A stretch of 64,000 nucleotides of DNA from Gremmenia infestans (taxonomy: Eukaryota; Ascomycota; Leotiomycetes; Helotiales; Hamatocanthoscyphaceae). The notes beneath the pieces are model-generated. The model was not told the origin of the DNA and searched no databases. It worked only from the letters and a program-made list of their open reading frames with translations. The first letter of the stretch is position 1. Every line of letters begins with the position of its first letter. This document shows positions 30,336 to 41,285 of the stretch, piece by piece. The position numbers and the translations under genes are program-made. The stretch is from the NCBI GenBank assembly GCA_032629725.1, contig JAFEVB010000038.1, positions 372,001 through 436,000 of the forward strand, in the 5' to 3' direction.

Positions 30336-33300
30336 TTAGCCCAAAACACCCCTTCCCAACGCCCCCAAACTAGCCTCATACCGCCCAGGACTATGATCCA
30401 ACAACATGCTCCCTCCAAACCTCAACTCCCCAAACCTCTTCTCCACATCTCTCACATACCGCAGCACAGCCCTCGTCGCCGGTGCCCCCAAACCCGCACT
30501 CCCCTCTCCCGCACCCCCTCTCACAAAAGCATCTCGCTTCAGCACCGGACAGCTCTCCACAACAAATACTTCTCCAGGCGGCACCAACTTTGCGCTTAAC
30601 ATCGCCGCCCGGAGCGTCTTCAGCGTAGCGTACGCCCATTCATCATCTTCTTCTTTCTCTATCCCCATTCCCTCCGGTTCGTTTCCGGAATACCACCTAT
30701 CCCGAAACGCCCCTGTCATGCCAGCCCAGACCCGGTTTCTGACCTCGCCTTTCGCGCCCGAGTCGTCAGTTTTGAAGGCTAGTGCACAGGCTTGCAGGTC
30801 GTGCAGGACGCCGAGGGAAAGATAGGGAACTAGGTCTTGATTATTGACGATGGTGGTTATAAGACCCCGCGTGGCGAGACGGAGGGACGGGGAGAGGCAT
30901 GCTGGAGGGCCGTAGGCATAAACGTGTATGGGGCGGCCTGGAGGGAGGTGAATTGCTGAGGGCGCAGTGCCTTGCTTGCTTGTATCTGTGAGGAGAAGCT
31001 GTGGCGAAGATGAGTAGGATGAAGTGGATGTGATGAATGCTGTCGATGAGGGGTCGGGAGACGGCTCAGAGATCATGATTGCGAGAAGTGCGGTGACTCC
31101 TCCACCGAGGGAGTGCCCGCACATTACAAGTCCGTAGTCGGAAAATTCTTCTAATGCTGCTGCGATAGTGGCTATTACTCGGCCGCCGCCACCATCTAGA
31201 AGACGGCGTGCTGAGGCGTGAATCCCTTTGTGGACGCTGTAGTCTTGTCCGCGCCAGGAAAGAGCATCGTAATCACAGGTCATGTCTGCTAGGACATCTT
31301 CGAATCCCATTGTGCCTCGACAAGTCAGAATCACCGCTTTGGAGTTGTGGTCTAATGAGACGAAGTGTACCATTGGTACGCCGGTATTGGTATGCCCACT
31401 GGAATCTGTGCCACCCTGAGGATCGACGAAAGAGGAAAGTAGGATGGTGTCTGTCGGAAGTTGAGTGTGACTGGAAAAAGAATGATGCTCGTGATGGTGA
31501 GTCGTATCTATCTCTCTTGTTGGACCAGCTGTAGAACTCGTAATTCCCATGACTCTTAAAAAGCTTGCACCGTAGGAAGCAGATGCAAAGCGTACAAATC
31601 TGGTAATATTTCGAACAATATGGTGCTGGGGAAACAGACCATCAACGGAACCTGTTCTCGCTAAGTTTTCCAGAGTTTCCGAATCTGCAAAGGCACTTCT
31701 TCTTGGATGAGATGCAAGAACGAGCGATGTGGCAGAGTTGTTCGTCTTAAGTGTATATATACTCGGAACATGGCTTTTAGACCTCCGATGATATGATCTA
31801 GGCCGCTGTTCAGTCGATAATTGAGACTGCACAATATTCTTCTCCGACCTAGTTCTTAGTACATTACTTTGAGCTCGAAGATGCGTCCTAAATGCCGTTG
31901 GTGATCCTGGCCGCGTGTCGGCTGAATGGATGGAATATGTATCGGTTTGCGAGACTAATGAGTCTCTGCGGTGTTCATGGATCGAGTAATAGCTCGCCCT
32001 AGAGGGGCTCCTTGGAGCGTCTCCTTGTAAACCGAGGTCTCGAGATGAGAAATAGTTCGGATTGCCTCGTTGTGGGGGGCGGGGTGCATCACGAGCTGGA
32101 ACGATGCTTGAATTGCGTTGTGGAATAGGTAAACTTGATTTCGGGGATGATGCAGCTGCATTGGACACTCCCCACGGAGGCTTTTGGCTGGGTTTGCTAC
32201 GCGTGCTAGCTTCGGGAGCTGAATGGTCCTTGGTCCATAAGTTTGAGAGAGTACTTCCAGACCCTTTCTTTAGAGCCTGTCGGAATGAACCTTTCTTCTC
32301 GGATGATTTTGCCGGTGGTCGTGCCGAATCCGACTTCTTCACAATAGGAGACTTCGTAGTTGCAGGTCTCTTGGGAGGCGGAATATCCGAACCACTGATT
32401 GACGAAGAAGCACTCATTGGTTTTCTGGAGCGCTTTTGGTTGGCCAGATTCTCAGTGCTTTTGCGGACTGGTATGGCTGACAACCCCGTGGCCTTGTCTT
32501 CGGTTTTTGGGGGCGGTGGAGCGTTTGGAAGATTCTTTGAGGTACTGGTCCTGGAAGGACGCCTTGGTAACTCTGGAGGACCCTCTGAATCAGAGGAAAG
32601 TGGAGATACCGAGAATCCCGGGCTTTCAAGTTCTTTTGGAGGAACGTCTGGCATTTCCACATCATCCTCGACAGCGTCCTCAATTGAACCTCTCGCTTCA
32701 ACAGTTGTGTCTCGGAGTGTGTTCCGAACCGTTCGGTACACGACTCGATATTTTGGGATCGAAAGACCAACCTTTTCTTCATTCGTCAAGACCTCATCAT
32801 CCAAATCAACACATCCCAGGTCATGTGCGTTCTCTTCCACAATTTCAACACCAGGAGGCGGAGATAGATCTAGAGGCTGGGCACTTGTGATTTCAACCGT
32901 AATCGTTTTCGTGGTGGTAGTCGAAGTGGTAATAGAAGCAGATGCATCTGCTGGTAGTGACTGCATGATCTTCTGTTTGAGATTGAATTCTGCCATATCT
33001 TCATCCGACCCGTCCTTAGCCGCTCCTCTCTGCTCGATTGCTCCTAATACGACATCGCCACCAGTGGTCACGAAAGACATCGACTCTGGCCGTATTAGAT
33101 CCCCGCCAGAACTCTTTCTCTCTAAATTCCCCGCAACATCCGCTCTCCGACCATCATTGAGAATTACCACATCCCAAACAACTTCCTCGAACCGGCCTTC
33201 TCGACATTCTGCATCCGTCAACCCCCTACACCACCTCTGCAGCAGTGCCAAACCACAGATACCCAATAGAAGATCTGCCACGGTCACTTTCTCCCCCTCC

Positions 33301-33836
33301 CTTCCAGTCGCCGGATTCTGAAATTCCCTCCTTATCAGAGTTACGATACTTGCAATTGCCCTACTTGAGTCCGTACTCCCCAATATGCTGTCCAACGTAG
33401 CAAGTAGCTGTTGGCTCAAATCCGTAGCAGAATTCAGCGCCGCAGCACCGCAATAAAAGCCCGTACTTGCTACAAAAGATATATTTGTAATAGTCCTATG
33501 CAGCGTCGCAACACTTTTCTCCAAAATGCCCTCTGCCTCCGTCCTGCCCATCGCCCCCGTACTTCTTTCTGCGACATCGCGACCAGACCGTATGAGGATG
33601 GATTCGATGAGGGCTCGGCTTAGTTCGAGGCCGGTGAGGGTTGTAACTCTTGCTCCGTCCAGCGCCAAACCGCCTATCAATGTGCCGAGTCGGAGGTAGA
33701 GCGAGCTGGATCTAGTTACCAGGCTTACAGCGTTCGCGATGGATGAGGGGAGGAGGGTCGAGGCGGAGGCTGAGGTAGAGGTAGAGGACTGCTGGGCTAC
33801 AAGAGCCTTTTGGTTTTCTTCTTCATCCTGGTCCAT
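30336..33836 (-). CDS. class 3 lipase family protein, 1166 aa, single exon
   Basis: An alpha/beta-hydrolase of the fungal lipase class 3 group, expected to hydrolyse mono-, di- or triacylglycerols. The nucleophile elbow is MCGHSLGGGV with Ser909. The preceding FVSLDHNSKAVILTCRGTMG is the oxyanion/beta-strand region typical of the family, and NNQDLVPYLS supplies the probable catalytic Asp (about 1001). The N-terminal 750 residues are unlike secreted lipases. They comprise a Ser/Ala-rich segment with several mildly hydrophobic stretches (about 20-190), then a long low-complexity Ser/Pro/Arg region (about 390-680). There is no signal peptide, so an intracellular, perhaps lipid-droplet- or membrane-associated enzyme is inferred. 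The same large architecture is known in uncharacterised ascomycete lipases. A long antisense frame (32062-33321) is a compositional shadow. The gene is divergent from the HET gene. Confidence 0.88.
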   Translation of the reverse strand: MDQDEEENQKALVAQQSSTSTSASASTLLPSSIANAVSLVTRSSSLYLRLGTLIGGLALDGARVTTLTGLELSRALIESILIRSGRDVAERSTGAMGRTEAEGILEKSVATLHRTITNISFVASTGFYCGAAALNSATDLSQQLLATLDSILGSTDSSRAIASIVTLIRREFQNPATGREGEKVTVADLLLGICGLALLQRWCRGLTDAECREGRFEEVVWDVVILNDGRRADVAGNLERKSSGGDLIRPESMSFVTTGGDVVLGAIEQRGAAKDGSDEDMAEFNLKQKIMQSLPADASASITTSTTTTKTITVEITSAQPLDLSPPPGVEIVEENAHDLGCVDLDDEVLTNEEKVGLSIPKYRVVYRTVRNTLRDTTVEARGSIEDAVEDDVEMPDVPPKELESPGFSVSPLSSDSEGPPELPRRPSRTSTSKNLPNAPPPPKTEDKATGLSAIPVRKSTENLANQKRSRKPMSASSSISGSDIPPPKRPATTKSPIVKKSDSARPPAKSSEKKGSFRQALKKGSGSTLSNLWTKDHSAPEASTRSKPSQKPPWGVSNAAASSPKSSLPIPQRNSSIVPARDAPRPPQRGNPNYFSSRDLGLQGDAPRSPSRASYYSIHEHRRDSLVSQTDTYSIHSADTRPGSPTAFRTHLRAQSNVLRTRSEKNIVQSQLSTEQRPRSYHRRSKSHVPSIYTLKTNNSATSLVLASHPRRSAFADSETLENLARTGSVDGLFPQHHIVRNITRFVRFASASYGASFLRVMGITSSTAGPTREIDTTHHHEHHSFSSHTQLPTDTILLSSFVDPQGGTDSSGHTNTGVPMVHFVSLDHNSKAVILTCRGTMGFEDVLADMTCDYDALSWRGQDYSVHKGIHASARRLLDGGGGRVIATIAAALEEFSDYGLVMCGHSLGGGVTALLAIMISEPSPDPSSTAFITSTSSYSSSPQLLLTDTSKQGTAPSAIHLPPGRPIHVYAYGPPACLSPSLRLATRGLITTIVNNQDLVPYLSLGVLHDLQACALAFKTDDSGAKGEVRNRVWAGMTGAFRDRWYSGNEPEGMGIEKEEDDEWAYATLKTLRAAMLSAKLVPPGEVFVVESCPVLKRDAFVRGGAGEGSAGLGAPATRAVLRYVRDVEKRFGELRFGGSMLLDHSPGRYEASLGALGRGVLG

Positions 33837-34529
33837 ATTTGCTCTTTGTATGGATATTGGGTTCGTTATATGCTTCTGCAGCGTAGAATTGATGTTCCAT
33901 TCGGTTTGTATGGGTTGTGGGCGTAGGTAGAGGTGTTGGGTACATGGACATAGACATAGACATGGGCATAGTAGGATGTGGCACTAGGGTTGGATGTCTA
34001 TTTTGCTGAGGCATGAGCATGATTATCTGGTGTTGATGTGGTATGTTATTGGACGTTTGACGTGTCGCGCGTCATGCCAAAGAAGCCTCGGCATGTGATA
34101 ATAGCAGAGCCTCACCGTCTCGAAGAATTCGTTTAATTTAGCCATTGAACTTTACGAGACAATAGAGAACCTTTTACAGGAATTTCGCATATATAAACAC
34201 TTTAAACCTTTATATTTTCCTATCTATCTATAATAGCATTAGCAGCAGATAAAGATTCAGGGGTATTATTAACCCAATCTACTTGGTGATGACGAAGATA
34301 ATCACCAACTCGTGCCCCATTTACAGTCATCGAAGATAGTGTTGTATTAACTGACTGTATGAAGTATACGAAATTCTCACTTAGGTGAAGATGTAGTTGT
34401 TGGCTTCAAAAGAAGGTCATCACGTGAGCCCCTGGATGGGTGCCTCCTGCTCGCGTAAGCGAGCTTCTACTTGGCTACGCTACAGGCTACTTATATCGAC
34501 GTGCAATGTTCCCATCATTACTATAAATC
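33837..34529. other. shared upstream region of lipase (-) and HET gene (+)
   Basis: A 693-bp divergent promoter region with no coding signal. Imperfect purine/pyrimidine (TATAGACATA-like) simple sequence lies near 33940-33970. Confidence 0.45.
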
Positions 34530-37037
34530 ATGGCTGACGACGATAATGTACCCGAGGTTTTGAACAACGCCTTAATGTCAGAAAATATTTATACAAAAGA
34601 ACATGAATGTGGAGATAAGGAAGCGCCCTTCTTCGAGTACTCGCCTCTCAACATTGATAGGCAGGAGATGCGATTCCTGATCCTTAAACCTCATCACGGA
34701 AACACGAAAAGTCCCCTTGAATGCTCACTTTCGTCCGAACAACTCTCAAAATGCGAACCTTACACATACGTTATCAATACACGAGGTAATCCTCTTGCAA
34801 CACTGGGACTTTTCATCGACGGCCAAGCGAAACCCGTGACTAGGAATATTGTCACTTTTCTCGACCATGTTCAGTCAAAACATGATGCCCAGCGACTATG
34901 GTTCAGGGACATATGCTTGAATCATCAAGATCCGGAAGAAAAAGATCGATACTGGAATCAAGAATGGATGGACACGATGATCCAGCACGCAGAGAAAGTC
35001 ATCGATCTTAGCGAAGTGATAGCTGGGCTTTGGGACAAAGGGGAACTCCCAAGACCATTTTCTCCAAAACCAAAAGACTGGAACAGAACAAGGGAGCCCA
35101 AGGGAACAAAACATCATCCTGCACCACTTCACATGCAGAAAGGCTGGGTTGAACCTCCTCCACCTCATGAGTATCTGCCTTTAGATTACGTTTGTGACGA
35201 ATTCCGTCTCGTTACACTGTGGAAAGCAGACAACTATAACGATCCGCTGAAAGCTTCATTAGCATACTCAGTGATGCACGACGATGTTACCTATCATTGC
35301 TTGTCATATAGTTGGGGTCCTCGCGACGAGAAACCAACCTGTACGATCCTTCTCAACGGGCAGACGTTCATGATCCGTGAGAATCTAGATAGGGCTCTCC
35401 GAGAAATACGGAACAACGTATACATGGTTGTCATCTGGATTGATGCAATCTGTATTGATCAAAACAATGTCTCTGAACGAAATCGACAAATTCCTAGAAT
35501 GCTTGAGATATACGATGCAGCCGAAGCTGTTATTAGCTGGGCTGGTGAAGGTGACGAGGCAAGTGACACTGCCATCGACTTCCTAAGCGAACTTCAGAGT
35601 CCAGTCTTGCATCTCAATAAAGATGGAAATTGGGGCCCATACACAGTTAAAGAAGGCGACGAATGGAAAACCACCCCAATCCCTGATCTCCCACGCCGAC
35701 TTGCTGCTCTTTATTGCTTCTTTTCAAGGCCATATTTCCGGCGAATCTGGGTGGTCCAAGAGCTCGCCGTAGCCAACTTGCCATCTCTATACTGTGGCAA
35801 GAAAAGAGCAGCTTGGAGGCAATTGGATATGGCGGCTTATCACCTGATAGCTATTCTAAATGGCGACAAAACCATGCCAGCTCAAATGATGGCTGCAAAT
35901 CCCACATTAAACTCGGTTTCTATCGAGGAAATCTCTTTCATCCGACGGATGTTCTATTTTCGCCACCTCCGTTCCAAGAATGCTGATTCTCTCCGGGGTC
36001 AAACGACTCAAAACGGCGTTAAAGACACTTCACCCGAGATTCTCGACGCTGCGGTTCTGTGTCGCGACTTCCAAAGCACTTCTCCGTATGACAAAGTCTT
36101 CTCCCTTTTAAATTTGGCAGAGGACGTTCAAGCAACGGACTTCATCCCTGATTACTCGAAGAGTCTTCCTCATGCTTATCAGGAGTTTGCAGTAGCGGTA
36201 GCATGCAAGACAAAAGGTCTAGATATTATCTGCGCAGCTGAGCCTGTGAAAGATTCTAAGTTGGACATGCCATCTTGGTGTCCAGATTGGACCATGCCAA
36301 CCACGGTCAGCAGCCTCATTCGGCATGACCACGTTCCCGACATTTTCATGTCGGCAGTCACAGATATGTCCGGACCAATCTACAATACCTGCACTTCATC
36401 CGCATCAAGACCGCATTTTGACTTCAAAGGGCCAGTGCTCGAGGTAACTGGCATCATTCTCGATACCATCAAAATCGTCCAACAAAGCAGCGAGGACAAT
36501 TTCATGAAATGGATGACCACAGCAGCTAATGAATGCCAAACAGAGGAAGAGAAGGACTTATCGGCTACAGAATCACCTTTCATGGACAAGTTCTGGTCCA
36601 TGCTAGCAGGCGACTCGACAGGCGTGTGGTCCGTCGAAACCACTCCCCGAGAAACATGGCCACCGGGAACTGACGAGGCGGGAGGAAACCTTCCCTTCCG
36701 GCCTATCTGCGTTAGAGAAGACAGTACCAAACACCGCTTGCAACACACCTCAACAGGAGTCTTCGACATCGTAACGAGAGGACGAGCTCTGATTATCACG
36801 CAGAATGGACTTATGGGTCTGGCACCATATTATGCCAAAGAAGGACAGAAATTAGCGATCCTGAATACATGCAGTGTCCCTGTTTTGCTTGAGGAGAATC
36901 AGGATAGGACGTATGGGTTTAAGGGCAGCGTTTTTGTGCAGGGGTGGATGCAGGGTGAGGTTTTGGAGGAGATGGGGTTAGATAGCGAGGAAGGCTGGCA
37001 GGTGCTTGACGAATGCGGGCGACTGAGGATTATTTAG
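34530..37037 (+). CDS. HET-domain (heterokaryon incompatibility-type) protein, 835 aa, single exon
   Basis: The HET domain spans about residues 250-400: YHCLSYSWGP (block 1), VVIWIDAICIDQNNVSERN (block 2), and IPRMLEIYDAAEAVISWAGE, followed by FRRIWVVQELAVA (block 3). All three signature blocks are intact. HET domains trigger programmed cell death after non-self recognition in filamentous ascomycetes, and the C-terminal 430 residues would carry the sensing part. Residues about 77-166 look like a second, degenerate HET N-terminal unit: FIDGQAKPVTRNIVTFLDHV, LWFRDICLNHQDPEEKDRYW and MIQHAEKVIDLSEVI line up with NGQTFMIRENLDRALREI and the rest of the main domain. No WD40, NACHT or ankyrin repeats are seen. 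ATG 34530 is well placed and no introns are needed. The cytosolic death-effector role is inferred from the family. Confidence 0.9.
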   Translation: MADDDNVPEVLNNALMSENIYTKEHECGDKEAPFFEYSPLNIDRQEMRFLILKPHHGNTKSPLECSLSSEQLSKCEPYTYVINTRGNPLATLGLFIDGQAKPVTRNIVTFLDHVQSKHDAQRLWFRDICLNHQDPEEKDRYWNQEWMDTMIQHAEKVIDLSEVIAGLWDKGELPRPFSPKPKDWNRTREPKGTKHHPAPLHMQKGWVEPPPPHEYLPLDYVCDEFRLVTLWKADNYNDPLKASLAYSVMHDDVTYHCLSYSWGPRDEKPTCTILLNGQTFMIRENLDRALREIRNNVYMVVIWIDAICIDQNNVSERNRQIPRMLEIYDAAEAVISWAGEGDEASDTAIDFLSELQSPVLHLNKDGNWGPYTVKEGDEWKTTPIPDLPRRLAALYCFFSRPYFRRIWVVQELAVANLPSLYCGKKRAAWRQLDMAAYHLIAILNGDKTMPAQMMAANPTLNSVSIEEISFIRRMFYFRHLRSKNADSLRGQTTQNGVKDTSPEILDAAVLCRDFQSTSPYDKVFSLLNLAEDVQATDFIPDYSKSLPHAYQEFAVAVACKTKGLDIICAAEPVKDSKLDMPSWCPDWTMPTTVSSLIRHDHVPDIFMSAVTDMSGPIYNTCTSSASRPHFDFKGPVLEVTGIILDTIKIVQQSSEDNFMKWMTTAANECQTEEEKDLSATESPFMDKFWSMLAGDSTGVWSVETTPRETWPPGTDEAGGNLPFRPICVREDSTKHRLQHTSTGVFDIVTRGRALIITQNGLMGLAPYYAKEGQKLAILNTCSVPVLLEENQDRTYGFKGSVFVQGWMQGEVLEEMGLDSEEGWQVLDECGRLRII

Positions 37038-37147
37038 ACAAGGTTTAGAGGAAGAGCCGACATCAAAACCCCATCACCCCACAAAACACCATAAATTTTG
37101 GCCGTGGTGGGGAACAGAGCACGTACAAGTCATCAGCTTTTAGGCTG

Positions 37148-37552
37148 ATGCAACCCAAAACAAATTCTAGGAATTCGAAGCCCCTCCCTCGGAGCTCAGG
37201 ATATCATCACGGCTCTCCGGAAGCGGTCTCCATTCAAATCCCCACACATTCATCACTTCTCAGACCTCGAGACTCGCAATACGAAGATACGCTCCAAAGC
37301 TCACGCAAACCGACAAAGAGATCACCATACAACCAGCCCACAACGCGCTCAAACATCTACAATACCCCACAAAATTCGGCATACTATGCCCCTTCGGCAC
37401 AGAAGGGACACATTTGCGCTCATCCCTCCTTCCAAACTAACAAACAATACCACAAAGCTCCACGATCTAGCCAAAAACGCAAAGCAAAGCAACAGGAGAA
37501 TGGTATATCTCACCTGATTCGAAAATGGCATTTAAGCGATGTCTGGCACTGA
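37148..37552 (+). CDS. hypothetical ORF, 134 aa, weak
   Basis: An ATG-initiated frame 110 bp downstream of the HET gene. The product is basic and rich in Ser, Asn, Pro, Gln and Tyr, with no domain, signal peptide or membrane segment. It could be a small disordered protein, or simply an open frame in the 3' flank of the HET gene. Nothing besides length supports it. Confidence 0.2.
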   Translation: MQPKTNSRNSKPLPRSSGYHHGSPEAVSIQIPTHSSLLRPRDSQYEDTLQSSRKPTKRSPYNQPTTRSNIYNTPQNSAYYAPSAQKGHICAHPSFQTNKQYHKAPRSSQKRKAKQQENGISHLIRKWHLSDVWH

Positions 37553-38704
37553 TGCAATGCATGTCGTCTAACATCAAGCTCTTCAGCACACAGCACACAC
37601 GAGTTCCACTACCTTGCCCAACATCATGTGACATGAACTACGTCTTGGGAAATTGGAGCGTCTTTCAACAACAAACATCTGGAACACTCTTTCGCACGAA
37701 TTCACTCCGTGATGGAATAATGAGATTGCGGGATAGTCAGCGTGGTAATCAGAGATGGAGGAAGCACGGCAAACGAGAGACTAGATGGAGCATGAGGCGA
37801 TGGAACTTCCCATAGTCGACGAGAACTGCTTGCGTGGTGGAACACTGTGGGTATGTTAAGGTCAGGAGGCTTGCTTCATGGTATGAACAAGAGTTGGGCG
37901 GAATGGAATAACTAAAAGTTTTAAGGTTGGTAGGATTTTTGAAGGGAATTGTGGGATGGAAAGATGTGATATATAGGTGTTTATGGGGGCTAGACTGGCG
38001 CTAAATCAATTCGGTGCCAGCAAATAAACCCAACGAGTCGGAGTTTAATGATTCTAGCCATACCAGGCTCTACCTAGCCTCAGGAGCCACGCTTATTTTC
38101 TCATCCTATGAACATGATTTCTTTATGCACATGTCGTGCATGATCAGGGATAGTTGGTGGTCATTCTACAGTATGTCCTTGAAGGCTTCTGACGCAAGTT
38201 CTAAGAAGTTTCTTTGTTCTCTTTACTGAGCCTAATACGGACATAAAGCACTTCATTTCTGGGCTTAATTATAAGCTAAGATAACAGTTTTACAATAAAT
38301 TTATTAATCCCTATAGTGTTTTATAGCCGTCTTTATATATGAAACCCTAACGGTGGATAGAAAATGCAGGACTAATTTATAATATGCTAGATCCGAGTAA
38401 TAATAAATTCTATAATAAGTCCCATTTTTTACACCTAGCCTAATAAAGACTTTATGATTTGCGGTTCTTTTATCGTAACAACTGTAGAAAACCGTAGGAG
38501 TTAATAGGACAAGAAACATAATAATAAAACAGCTTATAAACCATAACAAGTCTTATGTAACGCTAAATACATAGGCGTTAGGAAAAGTGAGAGAACAGGT
38601 AGTTGCTGATACTTATAAATATAGCTTCTATCCGAAATCAAACTCCTCACAAAAAACCACTTTCATCGCAAGACGACTGAAATATTCCAAGCAACATCAC
38701 AGCA
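37553..38704. other. AT-rich intergenic region
   Basis: No gene is seen. The 38230-38640 interval is strikingly AT-rich with stops everywhere, consistent with decayed (possibly RIP-mutated) repeat DNA just left of the RING-family genes. Confidence 0.4.
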
Positions 38705-39518
38705 ATGTGTCGTACACGCTATGTTGAGTTCACAAACTGCCACCACAAGGATCCTCTTTTGAACAAATCGTTTCACTGTGCAGATCATCCTTGCGGAGAT
38801 TGGGATATGATCAAAGAAGAGGTCCACACCTTCTGCCCGTCGTGTCTAAAAAATCCACGCATGCTTCCAAAAGACCCTGAAACTGAAGCAATTACAGCTC
38901 TGCAGCTCCGCAGCGCCAATAATGAGCTTATGTATAGGGCACAGCGAGTATTTGACCTGGCAGCAGAACCAGGAAAGGGATTCCGGACCTTTGATAAAGA
39001 AATGAATAACTTCATTCTTTCTAATGGGATCAATGAACCAGTCTATGATGCCTACAATATCCACGAGTTCTCGGGAAGACTTAGTGAATCTGATGAGGTG
39101 TTTATGCACTGCATTAATCACACTATGCGAACCTATATCCAAGGCCGTGTCCAGACAGCTCGCCCTTGTGCGACGTCTCAACACAATCTTAAGACCAGTA
39201 CAGTCTCTTCGGGCGGTAGATGAGTCAAACTGTCCAATTTGCCTCGATCCTCTGGGTCCGGGCTTTGAAGAACCGGTTAGACTGCCATGCAACCACATCG
39301 TAGGGCGCGGTTGCATCGAGGATTGGATATGTGACTGGAAACCAGGCGAGTCACTCTGCATCTGTCTCCCGTGCCGAGATGATTTCAATCTTTTAACGCC
39401 GTTGGAACTCGCAGAATGTGTTCGAGTGACGGGTGAAGACGAAGTTCGTATGATTATCCAGCCGCCAGCCGGTTGGGGGATTAACTTGCTTCGAGCTGCA
39501 TGGGCAGGACCTGTGTGA
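38705..39518 (+). pseudogene. RING-finger-type protein, copy A, with one frame break
   Basis: Starts MCRTRYVEFTNC and has Cys/His pairs in the first 60 residues (CHH, FHCADHPC, FCPSC), possibly another small zinc-binding unit. A helical middle follows (QRVFDLAAEPGKGFRTFD, YDAYNIHEFSGRL). The first frame stops at 39223. One base further, a second frame supplies SRQLALVRRLNTIL and then a RING-type finger: CPICLDPL, RLPCNHIVGRGCIEDW and CICLPC. It ends in INLLRAAWAGPV with a stop at 39518. The join needs a +1 shift near 39140. A 46-nt intron (39098-39143) would fix it, but it would have a GTGTTT donor, no branch site and an AAG acceptor. It would also remove residues conserved in copy B. A frame-broken gene or assembly indel is preferred. 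If intact, an E3-ligase-like function would be expected. Confidence 0.55.
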
Positions 39519-40583
39519 GAAAGTCACACAATGGCACTTGGTAAGCTAGGCTGGTCCCAGAAAACCCGAGTCAAATTATCAATAAAAATCTATTTAACTA
39601 CGATAATACAAATTATGTGACGACTGTGATATTAAGGTGAGATGTTCCTACTAGACTAACTCATTTCTTTCTTGGAAATGCAAACTCATCTGTGAAATGT
39701 AATAAAGATAACTTGAGAAGTTTAATAATAGATTAGAACCTAGCATTTTATTAGACAGATCAAAACAGCATCATTGCAGGATTGCCTGCGGCTAACATTA
39801 TAGTTTCATAGACTTATCAGGTTGAAAACTACACTGTTCTTGTTAGCTGAAAAGGGGGATCATTAATACTAACCTTGTTTAGTAGCTTATTTTGTCCGCC
39901 GACAATTACATAATTGCATAGAGGATTGCTATTATCATATATTAAAGAAACTGCAGCTTGACATCCAGAAATATTCTAAAAAGTTATGATTTCTTTGATA
40001 GTTTTGCAACTTGCTTTGATTAAAGAGCCGAACTTTTTAAAAGCAAAAGGTGGGCGCTTGAAGTATATTTGCTTAGTATGCTTTAAAGAAAGTCTTCATC
40101 ATTTTTCGATTCCCTTCATTCACAATTTATTAACGAGGTAAATATCTTGGTTATGTCTTTATTCCTTCCATTCTCGTATGTTTATTCGGGTCGGTCTATA
40201 CGGATCTGTTTTTGATACTACGGAGTATACGCGAAATGTAGATAATAGAGGGCTGCAAAGGTTTGTTGACCGGTCCGAACCTCAAGTGCCACTGGGGCGA
40301 AAGACGTCATTGCCAGGATTGGGGAAAATGACACAATAGTGCAAACAATAGTGCAAACAATAGTTCTCTCTGTTAACTTATCAGCAAAACAATGGAGAGA
40401 AACACTAAGAGCCCCTAAGACTACATTGTTTATATAAGGAGTTAATAAACGAAGGTTGAAGAGAAAGAAAAACAGGAAGATAGGCTGAAACATAAGATCT
40501 GGTTTCTTTTCTCTTACTAATGCTTCTACAACACTTAAAACCAAACCACACCACAGATTTAATCAACACAAAAATATATTATA
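39519..40583. other. AT-rich spacer between the two RING-family copies
   Basis: No gene is seen; very AT-rich. A small tandem repeat of AACAATAGTGCA lies at about 40332-40368. Confidence 0.45.
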
Positions 40584-41285
40584 ATGTGCCGTACCTACTC
40601 GGCCTGTTGTTACACATGCAAAGCAGAAGTCTTTCTTTCCCCTCCAGGCATACAACCGAGCCAAAAGCTGCGAGAACCTTTCACTGTTCCAGTTATCCCA
40701 ACTGCGGCCTGGACAACGATCCGACTAAAGTTATAGATTATAGCTATTGCTTTCAATTTCTTGATAAGAAAAGCCTGTTTTCGGGTCTTCCAAGTGCTCA
40801 CATGTGCCCGGAGATTAGTGCCCGGGACATAACAAGAGTGCAGCGACTACTAGATCTAGCTGCGGAAGGATCATCACGATATAGAACCTTCCCCAACGAG
40901 ATTGCCGGAACCATGCTAGCCAAGGTACCATGGGAGCATTTATATGATTCTCATGACGTGCACGCATTCTCGGGGGAAGTTGGAACACAATACGGCGTTT
41001 GGCTTTTCATGATTGCTTGGCGGCTTGAGCATTTCATCCTAAACCCATTTACTCCAGAATTGACAGAAAGTAAGAACAGACTGTACGTGCAGCTTCGTGT
41101 TGCTATAATTACCCATAGGATGAATCTGGCAGAGGCCAGGAAAGTTCAGCGGGATAGGCAAATCGTACAAGAAGCGACGGGTAGTGGGGTACCGGATTCG
41201 AAAGCTGAGGCCGTAGTTGTACCTACCTTCCCCACCTTGGTGGCTTACGCTGCTTAGAGCTGCCTGGGACGACGGACCTCTATAA
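40584..41285 (+). pseudogene. RING-family copy B, RING lost and frame-broken
   Basis: Begins MCRTYSACCYTCK, parallel to copy A, but the frame then runs into a stop at about 40737. The conserved body lies in another frame: TFHCSSYPNCG, MCPEISARDITRVQRLLDLA, SRYRTFPNEIAGTML and YDSHDVHAFSGEVG match copy A (FHCADHPCG, RAQRVFDLAAE, FRTFDKEMNNFIL, YDAYNIHEFSG). That frame stops at 41257. The copy-A C-terminus reappears in a third frame as TLLRAAWDDGPL, ending at 41283. Where copy A has its RING finger, copy B has about 30 unrelated residues and no Cys/His cluster, so the finger has been deleted. Two frame breaks plus loss of the domain make this a pseudogene. Confidence 0.6.

Noticed and set aside
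32062..33321. 419-codon plus-strand frame antisense to the lipase gene
   Set aside because: Mirror of the low-complexity Ser/Pro region; begins and ends inside the real gene and has no domain.
39098..39143. 46-nt intron that would restore the frame of RING copy A
   Set aside because: Weak GTGTTT donor, AAG acceptor, no branch site, and it would delete residues matched in copy B. Kept only as a testable alternative.
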